Source: Salegentibacter sp. (GTDB lineage: Bacteria; Bacteroidota; Bacteroidia; Flavobacteriales; Flavobacteriaceae). Taken from it: a stretch of 64,000 nucleotides of DNA. A program made the translations under genes and the position numbers. The stretch covers positions 157,566 to 221,565 of the forward strand of contig JAGXIH010000013.1 in the NCBI GenBank assembly GCA_024635795.1, written 5' to 3'. Numbering within the stretch: the stretch's first letter is position 1; each line of letters begins with the position of its first letter. A model generated the notes under the pieces. It was not told the DNA's origin. It worked only from the letters and a program-made list of their open reading frames with translations, and searched no databases. This document shows positions 1-10,080 of this stretch, one piece after another.

Positions 1-1525
1 GCTTGATATTTTTAATTAGCTGATAGTTCTTTGGACCGATCATCATCCCGATAAATTCTGCTCTCACCCTACCGTCTCCGTGTTCTCCGCTTAGGGAGCC
101 ATTATACTTTTTCACAAGTTTTGCCACATCCTCGGTGATCTGCCGGAACAGCTTTACATCTTCAGACCTTTTAAGGTTTAGAATTGGCCTTAAATGTATT
201 TCCCCGGCCCCGGCGTGGGCATAATACACCGCGTCCTGCCCGTAGTTTTTCATGATCTGTCCAAACTCCGAGATATAATCGGCCAGGTGTGGCAGGGCTA
301 CCGCCGTATCTTCTATACAGGCCACGGCTTTCTTGTCACCAATAATATTTCCCAGCAATCCCAGGCCTGCCTTTCGTAATTCCAGGGCCAGTTCTATCTG
401 CTCGTCAAAAAGCACAGGTAAGGCATAGCTCAAACCTGAATTATCAAGGGTTTCCAGCAATGCTTTGGTTTGCTTTTGTAATTCTTCCTGGGAATTTGCC
501 CGCATTTCCAACATAAGGATAGCCTGTGGGTCTCCTTCAATAAAAAAACGGTTCTCCTTGTATTTCAGGTTTTGTTTGGTGCAATCCAGGATCACCTTAT
601 CCATCATCTCGCAGGTGAAGAGAGAATGTTCCATCGCGGGAACTACCGCCTGCATACAGGCATCTATACTCGAAAAATGCGCAGCGATCATTGCGGTATG
701 AGGTGGCTGCAGCGCGTCTAATTGCAGGGTGATCTCGGTGGTAAAGGCAAGGGTTCCTTCGCTTCCGCTTAAAAGCCGGCATAGGTTAATTGGATCTGTT
801 GTTTCTGAAAAGACTTCAGAATAGATGAGTTCATCCACCGCATAACCGGTATTTCTACGGTGTAATTCTTTGGGTGGAAATTTTTCAATGATTTCCTTTC
901 TGGCTTCTGCAGGAGATAATTCAGCATAGATCTTTTGGTAAATCTCTCCTTCCAGATTTTTCAGTTTATGCTTTTGCTGAAATTCTTCTGCAGAAATTTC
1001 CCTGAATTCGGCTCCACTCCCATCGCTGAGCAAAACCTTCATAGAAACTACTTTGTCACGGGTAGTGCCATATTTTATGGAGGTGGTTCCGCTGGAATTA
1101 TTTCCAACCATTCCACCAATCATACAACGATTGGAGGTTGAAGTGTTCGGCCCGAAAAACAAGCCGTGTTCAGCCAGAACACGATTCAGATCATCTCTTA
1201 TAACCCCGGGTAGCACCCTAACCGTTTTTTCCTGAAGGTCTATCTCTATTATATCGGTGAAATGCTTTGAAACATCTACTACAATGCCATCCCCTACGCA
1301 CTGGCCGGCGAGGGAAGTTCCTGCGGTTCTGGGGATAAGGGAAGTTTTGTTTTCCCTGGCAAAATTGATAAGTCGTTTAAGGTCTTGCTCGTTTTTAGGG
1401 TAACAAACGGCCAAAGGCAGCTCCCGGTAGACCGAAGCATCGGTAGCATAGATTGACCGCCATAATTCATCGTAATATAACTGACCGTCAATTTCCTGTG
1501 AAAGTTGTTGCAATTTTTTTTCCAT
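1..1525 (-). CDS. FAD-binding oxidase/dehydrogenase (GlcD/D-lactate dehydrogenase-like), 3' part cut by window edge
   Basis: Not in ORF track because it runs off the edge. Reverse strand from ATG at 1525 reads MEKKLQQLSQEIDGQLYYDELWRSIYATDASVYRELPLAVCYPKNEQDLKRLINFARENKTSLIPRTAGTSLAGQCVGDGIVVDVSKHF..., a PCMH-type FAD-binding N-terminus. Confidence 0.85.
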   Translation of the reverse strand, partial: MEKKLQQLSQEIDGQLYYDELWRSIYATDASVYRELPLAVCYPKNEQDLKRLINFARENKTSLIPRTAGTSLAGQCVGDGIVVDVSKHFTDIIEIDLQEKTVRVLPGVIRDDLNRVLAEHGLFFGPNTSTSNRCMIGGMVGNNSSGTTSIKYGTTRDKVVSMKVLLSDGSGAEFREISAEEFQQKHKLKNLEGEIYQKIYAELSPAEARKEIIEKFPPKELHRRNTGYAVDELIYSEVFSETTDPINLCRLLSGSEGTLAFTTEITLQLDALQPPHTAMIAAHFSSIDACMQAVVPAMEHSLFTCEMMDKVILDCTKQNLKYKENRFFIEGDPQAILMLEMRANSQEELQKQTKALLETLDNSGLSYALPVLFDEQIELALELRKAGLGLLGNIIGDKKAVACIEDTAVALPHLADYISEFGQIMKNYGQDAVYYAHAGAGEIHLRPILNLKRSEDVKLFRQITEDVAKLVKKYNGSLSGEHGDGRVRAEFIGMMIGPKNYQLIKNIK

Positions 1526-1631
1526 AGTAAGCCGCTAAAAATACATAAATAAGCTTAAATACTTAACAGATTTTTATGTAATATTAACAATAGATTGGGC
1601 TAGCAAGGCGTTAACATACTCATTTAACAAT

Positions 1632-1639
1632 TAAATTTG
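1632..1639 (+). promoter_or_regulatory. Bacteroidota -7 box (TAAATTTG)
   Basis: TAnnTTTG match about 20 nt upstream of the ATG at 1659; no clear -33 box seen. Confidence 0.45.
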
Positions 1640-1658
1640 CACAACGAATCTAAAAACT

Positions 1659-2165
1659 ATGAATATGAAAAAACTAATTTTAATAGCCGTTTTTGCTATT
1701 GGAGCAACTTTCCTTAGCGAAACACAGGCTCAAAGTATTTCTGAAAATGCACTGGGGTTAAGACTTGGTGGTGGAGACGGGATTGGTCCTGAAATTTCAT
1801 ACCAAAGAGCCCTTGGAGGAAACAATCGTTTGGAACTAGATTTAGGATGGCGTACTCACGATCGCTATGATGCTTTTAAACTTTCCGGCTTATACCAATG
1901 GGTTTGGAATATTGATGGTGGTTTTAACTGGTATGCCGGTCTTGGTGGTGGCGTTGGAAGTGTAGGTGTAAATGACGAATGGCGTGATCGTTATCCAAAT
2001 GATGGTGCGTTTCTATTCGTAGCCGGAGATATAGGGATAGAATATAATTTTGATATTCCGTTATTGTTGTCTCTGGATTTCAGACCAGAAATCGGTTTTA
2101 ACGACTATAATATAACAAATGATCTTTCTCCGGATATCGCTCTGGGAATAAGATACCAGTTCTAA
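1659..2165 (+). CDS. Outer-membrane beta-barrel-like hypothetical protein with signal peptide
   Basis: 168 aa; signal peptide (MKKLILIAVFAIGATFLSETQAQ), alternating aromatic/glycine strands, terminal YQF. Confidence 0.65.
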   Translation: MNMKKLILIAVFAIGATFLSETQAQSISENALGLRLGGGDGIGPEISYQRALGGNNRLELDLGWRTHDRYDAFKLSGLYQWVWNIDGGFNWYAGLGGGVGSVGVNDEWRDRYPNDGAFLFVAGDIGIEYNFDIPLLLSLDFRPEIGFNDYNITNDLSPDIALGIRYQF

Positions 2166-2187
2166 AAACAGATCTTTATAAAAACTA

Positions 2188-2222
2188 GAAAAAGTGGAAG
2201 TAAACCTTCCACTTTTTTTTAT
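2188..2222 (+). terminator. Intrinsic terminator
   Basis: AAAAAGTGGAAGTAAACCTTCCACTTTTTTTT hairpin plus T-tract between convergent genes. Confidence 0.8.
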
Positions 2223-3349
2223 TTCTCTTTTAAAGCTTTTTCATAGATCGCCTCGTACATAGGAACGATTTTGTTGATATCAAATTTAGCGGCAGTTCTT
2301 ACTGCGCCTCTTTTAAACTCCTTGAGTCGCTTTTCGTCGCTTAGGATATACAAAGCATTTTTGGCCATATCTTCTATATCGCCAACATCGCTTAAATAAC
2401 CAGACACCCCCTCAATATTTACTTCTGATAGTCCGCCTGTATTGGAAGAAATAACAGGAACCGAATGTACCATAGCTTCCAGGGCTGCTAATCCAAAGCT
2501 TTCGGTTTTTGAAGGTAATAGAAACAGATCTGAAAAACATAGAATTTTATCGATCTCGTGGCTTTGTCCAACAAACAGAACTTTATCCCCAATCCCCAGT
2601 TCTATGGCCATATTTTCGGCCATTTCTTTTTCCGGGCCTTCCCCTACCATCATTAACTTTGCCTTAATCTTCTTCTGAATTTCAAAAAATATTTTTATCA
2701 CATCATCGATGCGCTTAACTTTTCTGAAATTACTGATGTGAGTAATAATTTTTTCGTCTTCTCCGGCCATCATAGTACGTTGACAATCCGTAAAAGAGAA
2801 GCGTTCACATTTGGTAAGGTCTATAAAATTGGGGATAACTTCAATCTCCTTACGGATTTTGAATGAGTTGAAAGTGTCTGTCCTTAAACTTTCTGAAACC
2901 GAAGTTACCACATCACTATTATTTATACTAAAAGTAACTGCAGGTTTATAAAAAGGGTGATTTCCCACAAGAGTAATATCCGTGCCGTGAAGGGTAGTAA
3001 CCATTGGAAGCTCTATTCCTTCTTCAGCAAGCATCTTCTTAGCCATATAGCCTGCATACGCATGTGGAATGGCATAATGAACGTGTAAAACATCAATCCC
3101 ATGAAGTTTTACCATATTCACCAACTTGCTGCTCAAGGCAAGTTCATATGGCTGATAATGGAAAAGAGGGTATTCGGGGACGTGGACTTCATGAAATCTA
3201 ACATTGCTGGATAACTGATCCAGTCTCACTGGTTGGCTGTAAGTAATAAAATGAACTTCGTGACCACGCCTGGATAGTGCAAGACCTAACTCGGTGGCTA
3301 CTACCCCACTCCCACCAAAAGTAGGGTAACAAACAATGCCTATTTTCAT
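2219..3349 (-). CDS. bshA: N-acetyl-alpha-D-glucosaminyl L-malate synthase (bacillithiol pathway GT4)
   Basis: 376 aa; MKIGIVCYPTFGGSGVVATELGLALSRRGHEVHFITY and HVHYAIPHAYAGYMAKKML characteristic of BshA. Confidence 0.85.
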   Translation of the reverse strand: MKIGIVCYPTFGGSGVVATELGLALSRRGHEVHFITYSQPVRLDQLSSNVRFHEVHVPEYPLFHYQPYELALSSKLVNMVKLHGIDVLHVHYAIPHAYAGYMAKKMLAEEGIELPMVTTLHGTDITLVGNHPFYKPAVTFSINNSDVVTSVSESLRTDTFNSFKIRKEIEVIPNFIDLTKCERFSFTDCQRTMMAGEDEKIITHISNFRKVKRIDDVIKIFFEIQKKIKAKLMMVGEGPEKEMAENMAIELGIGDKVLFVGQSHEIDKILCFSDLFLLPSKTESFGLAALEAMVHSVPVISSNTGGLSEVNIEGVSGYLSDVGDIEDMAKNALYILSDEKRLKEFKRGAVRTAAKFDINKIVPMYEAIYEKALKEK

Positions 3350-3391
3350 TAAAATTTTATTTAAATATAAACATATTCATTTTGTGACCCA

Positions 3392-6319
3392 TTAAAAATC
3401 AATGGCATCATAGATCACTTCCTGAATTTTTGATCGTACATCTTCCCTTATTAATTTTCTGTTATTAGAATCGGGGAAGGTCCTGTTAGACAAAAATACG
3501 TATACAATCTCTTCTTCAGGGTCTGCCCAGGCAAAAGTTCCGGTAAAGCCTGAATGTCCAAAACTTGACATGGAAACGCAATTACAGGTTGGACCGGAAG
3601 TTTGCAGTTGTGGTTTGTCGAAACCAACACCGCGCCTTACATTTTCTTCACAATAATAGCAAGTGTTAAATTTACCTACGGTTTCTTCTTTAAAGTATTT
3701 CTCACCGCCGTAGACTCCATCATAAAGGAAAACATGCATCATTTTAGCAACATCGTTTGCTGTACTAAAAAGCCCGGCGTGTCCACCAATCCCACCTTGC
3801 ATTGCTGCGCCCTGATCATGAACATAGCCACGAACCACCTGGCCGCGCCAAAGTTTATCGTTTTCGGTAGGAACTATCTGCTCTTTTGGAAATTTCGTTA
3901 ATGGAAGATAACCTGTATAATTTGCTCCTAAAGGTTTATATAAGTTTTCCTGTGTAATGCTGTGTAAAGTGGTCTGGTAATAAGCTTCGAGATAATACTT
4001 TAGCATATAAAAAGGAAGATCACTGTATTTGTACTGTTGCCGGGGTTCCAATTTGCTTTCTTTTATAATATCCAAAATCGTATCCTGAATATCATTACGA
4101 ATATACATTTCTTCTGCTACAGTAGTATTGAAATCTGCTGATGGTGTTTTCGAATAATAAACTGTAGAGGGCTTTCGCGTCACTTTGTCAATAGTTGGTA
4201 CATAAAATGGCAACCATGCTTTTAACCCGGCATAATGCATAAGCATATCCTGAAGTGTGATATGTCCCTTATTTGAGCCTTTAAAAAGTGGAAGCAATTC
4301 ATCCAGGCGGGTATTGAAATTCACAATCCCTTCTTCTTCCTGTTGCATTATAAGCGGAAGGGTTGCGAGAATTTTGGTTAAGGAAGCCAGGTCATAGAGC
4401 GAAGTGTCACTAACCGGAATATTTTTTTCATAGGTATGATGCCCGAAATTCCTCTGGTAAACTACCTTTCCCTTTCTGGCAACAAGGATTTGGGCGCCCG
4501 GTGTCATTCTCTTATCGATGGCATCTTTTATAATACTATCTATTTTCTGAAGTTTATGGGAATTAAGTCCTACATTTTCAGGTTGACCGTAAGACATCCG
4601 GTTAAGACCTTTGGTCTGGAATCCCGTCCCTACAGGATATTCAGTTCCCAGGCTCACGGGGAGTAAACCCTTTGCCTTTATCCCTCCAAAAATTACCTGA
4701 GCCAATTTTTGCTGGGCAATTTTATTGTTTTGATACCCAATTAAAATTCCCTCCAGATTTTGTGTAGGTAAGGGAGTTAATGCATAAGGCCGGGTAAACA
4801 GACCTAAGACGGTGGTATTTCTGCTGGCAATTTCGTGAATCCATTCAATTTCCCGTGCTGAGAATTTGTAACCTGCCCAGGGGTTCACATCAGGTTTATG
4901 AAAACCAATTACTACATAATTGTATTCCTTTAGTTTTTTCAACAAAGCTGATATTGTGGTAGCACTAACCCAGTCTACCTTTGCATATTTTCGCATTTGG
5001 GCCAAAAACTCACTACCATCGGCATCTCCAAAATTCACATAAGCAATTTTCTTTTTTTCAAGGTTTTTGACAGGAACTACCGCTTTATTGTTTTTAATAA
5101 GCGTAAGCGAATTTTCAACCAAAGTTTCAAAAAGCGCACTGTCCTTAACGGTATTTAATTCTTCATAGATATAACCGGGATTTACTGGCTTATAATCATT
5201 TAAACCAACCTTGTATTTGGCTAAGAGAATCTTCTTTACCGAGTGTGCCAGTCTGGGCTCAGAGATGGTTCCTTTTATATAAGCATTAGTAAAGGTTTCT
5301 ATGGCTTTAGGCACATCTTTAGACATTAGCAAAATATCATTTCCTGCGAGAAAAGCGGCAAGATCTATTTCTCCGGTAGTCTGATAATCTGCTGCTCCTT
5401 TCATATTAAGCGCATCGGTAAAAATAAGGCCGTTAAAACCCATTTGATCTTTGAGCAGATCAGAAATAATATTTTTGCTTAAAGAAGACGGCAGGTTTTC
5501 CCTGTCTTCTAGTTCAGGAACATTTAAATGAGCTACCATCACGCTGGAAAGCCCTTCCCTGATTAAATCATAATATGGATAAAGTTCTACCTCTTTGATC
5601 CTTTCTTCTGAAAAACTTATTGTGGGAAGAGTTTTATGCGAATCTGAATCGGTATCACCGTGTCCAGGAAAATGTTTTGCGCTGGAAAGCACACCCGCCT
5701 TGTGTAGGCCTTTCATGAAAGCGACAGATTTTTCCGCAACATTTTCTTTTTCTTCCCCAAAACTTCTATTCCCGATTATCGGGTTATTAGGGTTGGTGTT
5801 GATGTCTACTACAGGAGCAAAGTTTATATGCACTCCCATTCTTTTACTATGTCTACCAATAGCTGCCCCGGCAGATTCAATTAGTTTGTTGTCTTTAATG
5901 GCTCCCAGGGTCATATTCCACGGAAGGGCAAATGTAGAATCAAGGCGCATAGATAGGCCCCATTCGGCATCCATTCCTATAAGTAGAGGAAAATCTGATA
6001 ATTCCTGAAATTCGTTGTGAATACTGATCTGTCTTTTCGGGCCTCCTTTAGAAAAAATGAGCCCACCTATCTTGTTTTCTTTGATAAGCTTTCGGGTCCT
6101 GTTCAGTTCTCTTTCTGAAGCACTCGAGAAAACATCAACCATAAATAGTTGTCCAATTTTTTCATCAAGGCTCATTTGAGCGTACACGCTATCTACCCAT
6201 TTTCGTTGCACTTCAGCATCATCGGCCAGTAAAGGATGTGTATTCTGTCCGAATGAATTAAAGCTAATAAAAACGAGAAAGAAAAATAGAAAACGAATCT
6301 GACCTCCAAAATTTATCAT
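3392..6319 (-). CDS. GH3 (NagZ-like) N-terminal domain fused to C-terminal serine hydrolase (beta-lactamase/class C-like)
   Basis: KHFPGHGDTDSDSH NagZ signature; C-terminal half has SLTK, YSD and HSGFTG motifs. Start likely at internal M (MINFGG), which overlaps the upstream stop. Confidence 0.85.
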   Translation of the reverse strand: MINFGGQIRFLFFFLVFISFNSFGQNTHPLLADDAEVQRKWVDSVYAQMSLDEKIGQLFMVDVFSSASERELNRTRKLIKENKIGGLIFSKGGPKRQISIHNEFQELSDFPLLIGMDAEWGLSMRLDSTFALPWNMTLGAIKDNKLIESAGAAIGRHSKRMGVHINFAPVVDINTNPNNPIIGNRSFGEEKENVAEKSVAFMKGLHKAGVLSSAKHFPGHGDTDSDSHKTLPTISFSEERIKEVELYPYYDLIREGLSSVMVAHLNVPELEDRENLPSSLSKNIISDLLKDQMGFNGLIFTDALNMKGAADYQTTGEIDLAAFLAGNDILLMSKDVPKAIETFTNAYIKGTISEPRLAHSVKKILLAKYKVGLNDYKPVNPGYIYEELNTVKDSALFETLVENSLTLIKNNKAVVPVKNLEKKKIAYVNFGDADGSEFLAQMRKYAKVDWVSATTISALLKKLKEYNYVVIGFHKPDVNPWAGYKFSAREIEWIHEIASRNTTVLGLFTRPYALTPLPTQNLEGILIGYQNNKIAQQKLAQVIFGGIKAKGLLPVSLGTEYPVGTGFQTKGLNRMSYGQPENVGLNSHKLQKIDSIIKDAIDKRMTPGAQILVARKGKVVYQRNFGHHTYEKNIPVSDTSLYDLASLTKILATLPLIMQQEEEGIVNFNTRLDELLPLFKGSNKGHITLQDMLMHYAGLKAWLPFYVPTIDKVTRKPSTVYYSKTPSADFNTTVAEEMYIRNDIQDTILDIIKESKLEPRQQYKYSDLPFYMLKYYLEAYYQTTLHSITQENLYKPLGANYTGYLPLTKFPKEQIVPTENDKLWRGQVVRGYVHDQGAAMQGGIGGHAGLFSTANDVAKMMHVFLYDGVYGGEKYFKEETVGKFNTCYYCEENVRRGVGFDKPQLQTSGPTCNCVSMSSFGHSGFTGTFAWADPEEEIVYVFLSNRTFPDSNNRKLIREDVRSKIQEVIYDAIDF

Positions 6320-6801
6320 TTTAAAAATCTGTTGTGCCAGCTTTCTGAAGCAGGTACTTCCCAATTAGAAAGATATTCTGCCTTGTTATTAACGAGGTTG
6401 TTGAAAACAATAGTATTTGGAGAAACCGATTTGTTTTTGGCCATTTTCCTAAAATCAATCAGGGTCTTATAGGCCACAAATTCTCCTTGTTTATAAGAAA
6501 CGTTCATTTTATCCAGGAGATCAACATTGTAGTCTTTTTCCAGTTGTTGGATAAAAGTAACTGATGCATCTATCGAGCAGCCTGAAGCAGGATTAACCTG
6601 TTGGTCCAGCCCAATAGTAATAAAACGTTTGTATTTAATATCATAACCTGCTTTAAGTTCTGAACCGTGCACTGTCCATTGGGTTAGAAAGTCGTCTAAC
6701 CTGGCTTTTATTTCTTCTAATTCTTCCTGGGTAAAAGACCGGTTGGCCTGATAAACCCATACACGGGCAGAGTCTGGCAGATTTTCAAAGGGTACTAACA
6801 T
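6316..6801 (-). CDS. Conserved Bacteroidota protein (often annotated as ABC transporter ATPase)
   Basis: 161 aa ORF in operon with GH3 gene; no Walker motifs seen, so the common label is doubtful. Confidence 0.6.
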   Translation of the reverse strand: MLVPFENLPDSARVWVYQANRSFTQEELEEIKARLDDFLTQWTVHGSELKAGYDIKYKRFITIGLDQQVNPASGCSIDASVTFIQQLEKDYNVDLLDKMNVSYKQGEFVAYKTLIDFRKMAKNKSVSPNTIVFNNLVNNKAEYLSNWEVPASESWHNRFLK

Positions 6802-6886
6802 TTGCTGTAAATTTAGGTGATCACAAAACTAATTGATTTCCTTGTTGGAATTCAAATATAGTACCAGTATTTAGTGTTAAAATCTC

Positions 6887-7678
6887 CTATAAATCTTCAG
6901 CGGAAGCGATAAGTTCGGCCACGTCCATTACTGCAATGTCGTCTTCCTGATTTTTACTTTTTACGCCATCGGTCATCATGGTATTACAAAATGGGCAACC
7001 TGCGGCTATAACTTCAGGCTTCACTTCTAAAGCCTGCTCGGTTCTTTCGATATTTACATCTTTATTGCCTGGTTCAGGTTCCTTGAACATCTGTCCGCCT
7101 CCTGCGCCACAGCATAAGCCTTCACTCTTGCATTTTTTCATCTCAATGAGTTCTACCTCGAGTTTACGAAGTAAATCGCGTGGTGCTTCATATTCTCCAT
7201 TTCCACGTCCCAAATAACAGGGGTCGTGAAAAGTGATGCGCTTACCTTTAAATTTTCCGCCTTCCACTTTTAACCTACCTTCTTCAAGGAGTGATTTCAG
7301 GAACTGAGTATGGTGCACTACCTCGTAGTTTCCTCCCAGGGCGGGATATTCGTTTTTGATCGTATTAAAGCAATGAGGGCAGGCAGTTACTATCTTTTTT
7401 ATTTCATAGCCGTTAAGCACTTCAATATTGGTCGCAGCCTGCATTTGGAATAAAAATTCATTTCCGGCACGTTTTGCCGGATCTCCGGTACAGCTTTCTT
7501 CAGTACCCAGAACCGCAAAATCTACTCCGGCGTTATGCAGCAATTTTACAAAAGCTTTGGTTATTTTTTTTGCACGATCATCAAAACTTCCGGCACATCC
7601 CACCCAAAAAAGAACTTCGGGTTTCTTGCCTTCCGCCATATATTCGGCCATTGTAGGTACCTTTAGTGCTTCTGCCAT
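6887..7678 (-). CDS. (Fe-S)-binding protein, HdrB/GlcF-like with two CCG domains
   Basis: CCG-type motifs: ...GLCCGAGGGQMF..., ...AAGCPFCNTMM.... Confidence 0.85.
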   Translation of the reverse strand: MAEALKVPTMAEYMAEGKKPEVLFWVGCAGSFDDRAKKITKAFVKLLHNAGVDFAVLGTEESCTGDPAKRAGNEFLFQMQAATNIEVLNGYEIKKIVTACPHCFNTIKNEYPALGGNYEVVHHTQFLKSLLEEGRLKVEGGKFKGKRITFHDPCYLGRGNGEYEAPRDLLRKLEVELIEMKKCKSEGLCCGAGGGQMFKEPEPGNKDVNIERTEQALEVKPEVIAAGCPFCNTMMTDGVKSKNQEDDIAVMDVAELIASAEDL

Positions 7679-7720
7679 AATTGTATAATTTTATTCAGAA
7701 ATTTTTCTTCTTGATTAGTC

Positions 7721-9064
7721 TTAATTCTCATTAGCCCAGTTAAGGCGATCCTGTTGATTATAGGGCCAGGGCGCACCATTATTTTCAATATTTGTCATCG
7801 ATATCCCTAATTCATTAGGAGCGGCACTTTCTTCCATTACAAGGTAACGGCGCATATCAAGGATAATTGATAATGGATCTATCCCAATAGGGCAAGCCTC
7901 CACACAGGCATTACAGGTGGTACAGGCCCAAAGTTCTTCCCGAAGAATATAATCGTCCAGCAATTGCTTGCCATCATCTTCGAATTTTCCATTTTTATTT
8001 ATAATCTCTCCTATTTCCTCTACCCTATCGCGGGTATCCATCATAATTTTTCGCGGAGATAATTTCTTACCCGTTAGATTTGCAGGACATTCCGAAGTAC
8101 ATCTACCACATTCAGTACAGGTGTAGGCATTGAGTAATTGCACCCTGTTGAGATCCATCACATCTGAGGCACCAAATTTTTCGGGTTCAGCAGCATCTCC
8201 TTCGTCTTCAGCAGGCGCGGCAAAAGGATCGGCATCGGGATCCATCATAAGTTTCACCTCGTTGGTCACGGCTTCAAGGTTATCCATTTCTCCTTTAGGC
8301 TGAAGTTTGGAATAATAAACATTAGGGAAAGCCAGAAGTATGTGTAAATGTTTTGAATAATATAGATAATTAAGAAAGATCAAAATTCCCAGGATATGAA
8401 GCCACCAGGCCGCCCTTTCAATAATGATAAGCGTGGCATTAGCCATTCCGTCAAAAATGGGCAGTAAAAACTGGCTCACCGGGAAGGCACCTACAACACC
8501 CGCTTCCTGCGAATAGTGTGCAACACCGTTTAGCTGAAGCTGATAATCTGTGGCATTCATCACCAAAAACAGGAGCATAAGCACCATTTCGAAATAGAGA
8601 ATATAGTTGGCATCATTCTTAGGCCATCCTTTTAATTCCCTGCTTAAAAACCTGTAAATATTGCTGATGTTCCTTCGGGTCCAGAAAATTATCACTCCAA
8701 TAAAAACCAGGAGCGCAAGAATTTCAAAAGATCCAATGAGGAAGTTATAGAACCCACCCATAAAAGACAGTATACGGTGTGTGCCAAACAGACCATCAAT
8801 AATGATCTCCAATACTTCAATATTGATAATAATAAAACCAACATATACTATAACATGAAGAATTCCGGCAATTGGTCGTTTTACCATCTTACTCTGCCCC
8901 AATGCTATTCTGGACATTTTTACCCAGCGTTCTCCGGAACGGTCGGTGCGGTCTATTTCTTTTCCTAATTTAATATTGCGGATGAGGCGTTTTACATTTC
9001 TGGTAAAAAACCAAATACCGGCCACAAGGGCCAGTAGGAATAAAATCTGGGAAATAATTTGCAT
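7721..9064 (-). CDS. Membrane (Fe-S)-binding protein, HdrC/NarI-like with 4Fe-4S dicluster
   Basis: N-terminal TM helices; CTECGRCTSECP and CTTCNACVEACPIGIDP cluster motifs. Confidence 0.85.
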   Translation of the reverse strand: MQIISQILFLLALVAGIWFFTRNVKRLIRNIKLGKEIDRTDRSGERWVKMSRIALGQSKMVKRPIAGILHVIVYVGFIIINIEVLEIIIDGLFGTHRILSFMGGFYNFLIGSFEILALLVFIGVIIFWTRRNISNIYRFLSRELKGWPKNDANYILYFEMVLMLLFLVMNATDYQLQLNGVAHYSQEAGVVGAFPVSQFLLPIFDGMANATLIIIERAAWWLHILGILIFLNYLYYSKHLHILLAFPNVYYSKLQPKGEMDNLEAVTNEVKLMMDPDADPFAAPAEDEGDAAEPEKFGASDVMDLNRVQLLNAYTCTECGRCTSECPANLTGKKLSPRKIMMDTRDRVEEIGEIINKNGKFEDDGKQLLDDYILREELWACTTCNACVEACPIGIDPLSIILDMRRYLVMEESAAPNELGISMTNIENNGAPWPYNQQDRLNWANEN

Positions 9065-9074
9065 AACAGGTTGG

Positions 9075-10025
9075 TTATTTTAATGAATCCTGCGGCTGCT
9101 CATAAGGTCCCGGTTTTTTTCCAAAGACAGAGAAGTGAACATAACGCTTAGGATTCAGTTTTATATCTTGTAATAATTGTTCCAGCTCTTTTGTTGCCCT
9201 GTTAAGATTATCGTATACCTTATCGTCATTAAGCAATTTTCCTGCAGTTCCATGGCCATTGTTCAGGTTAGTGGATATCTGTTCAAAATCGGCGACCACG
9301 CTTTCAATATCATTGGTGATCTTACCTATATTCATTGTTGATAGTGTATCAGAGAATTTATTGAAATTGGTAGACATTTCATCCAGGTTTGTAAAAGTCC
9401 GGTCTAATTTAGGTGAATTGGTTTTCACCAGGCCTTCCAGTTCAAAAGCAGTTCCTTTAAAAGAGCGGGCTGTTTCTCCCAGATCATTAAAGGTGCTTCT
9501 GATATTGTTACGGGTACTATCATCCATTATCTCGTTAAAGGCGGTTAGCAAAGAATCGGCGCTAACAATGGAACTTTCGATCTTTTCCTGAAGCGGGGCT
9601 AGTTTTTCATTTACCAATTCCATGATTCCCTCTTCCACATCACTTTTTAAGATATCTCCGGATTCAGCCATCTCAGGATCCTCATAATTTGGGATGATAG
9701 CCAGAGATTTATTACCAAGGATGCTACCTCCGTAAACTTCGGCAATACTGGATTTAGAAAACTTAAAATCATTTTCTACGGTAAAGGTTACCCGGATCAA
9801 TCCAGACTGGTCCACAAAATCAATATTAGTGATCTGGCCCACTTTGAGACCGTTTATAGTCACGGGCGAGGAAGGAGATAAGCCTTCTACATCATCATAC
9901 ATGGCGTAAAAGGTCCTGCTCGAATCGAGAAGATTTTTTCCTTTCAGAAAACTGTAACCAAATATCAGGAGAATGATAGCTGTAATAGCTAAAAGGGCAG
10001 TTTTTACCTCACGTGTAAATTTCAA
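9075..10025 (-). CDS. MCE/MlaD family lipid-transport protein
   Basis: One TM plus MCE domain (YDDVEGLSPSSPVTINGLKVGQI). Confidence 0.85.
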   Translation of the reverse strand: MKFTREVKTALLAITAIILLIFGYSFLKGKNLLDSSRTFYAMYDDVEGLSPSSPVTINGLKVGQITNIDFVDQSGLIRVTFTVENDFKFSKSSIAEVYGGSILGNKSLAIIPNYEDPEMAESGDILKSDVEEGIMELVNEKLAPLQEKIESSIVSADSLLTAFNEIMDDSTRNNIRSTFNDLGETARSFKGTAFELEGLVKTNSPKLDRTFTNLDEMSTNFNKFSDTLSTMNIGKITNDIESVVADFEQISTNLNNGHGTAGKLLNDDKVYDNLNRATKELEQLLQDIKLNPKRYVHFSVFGKKPGPYEQPQDSLK

Positions 10026-10080
10026 GAGCTAATTTTTTTTTGAATATGCACAAATTTAGAAATAAAAATAGAAGATAGCT

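Noticed and set aside
5595-6008. 137-aa plus ORF inside the GH3 gene
   Set aside because: Antisense to conserved GH3 catalytic domain coding sequence.
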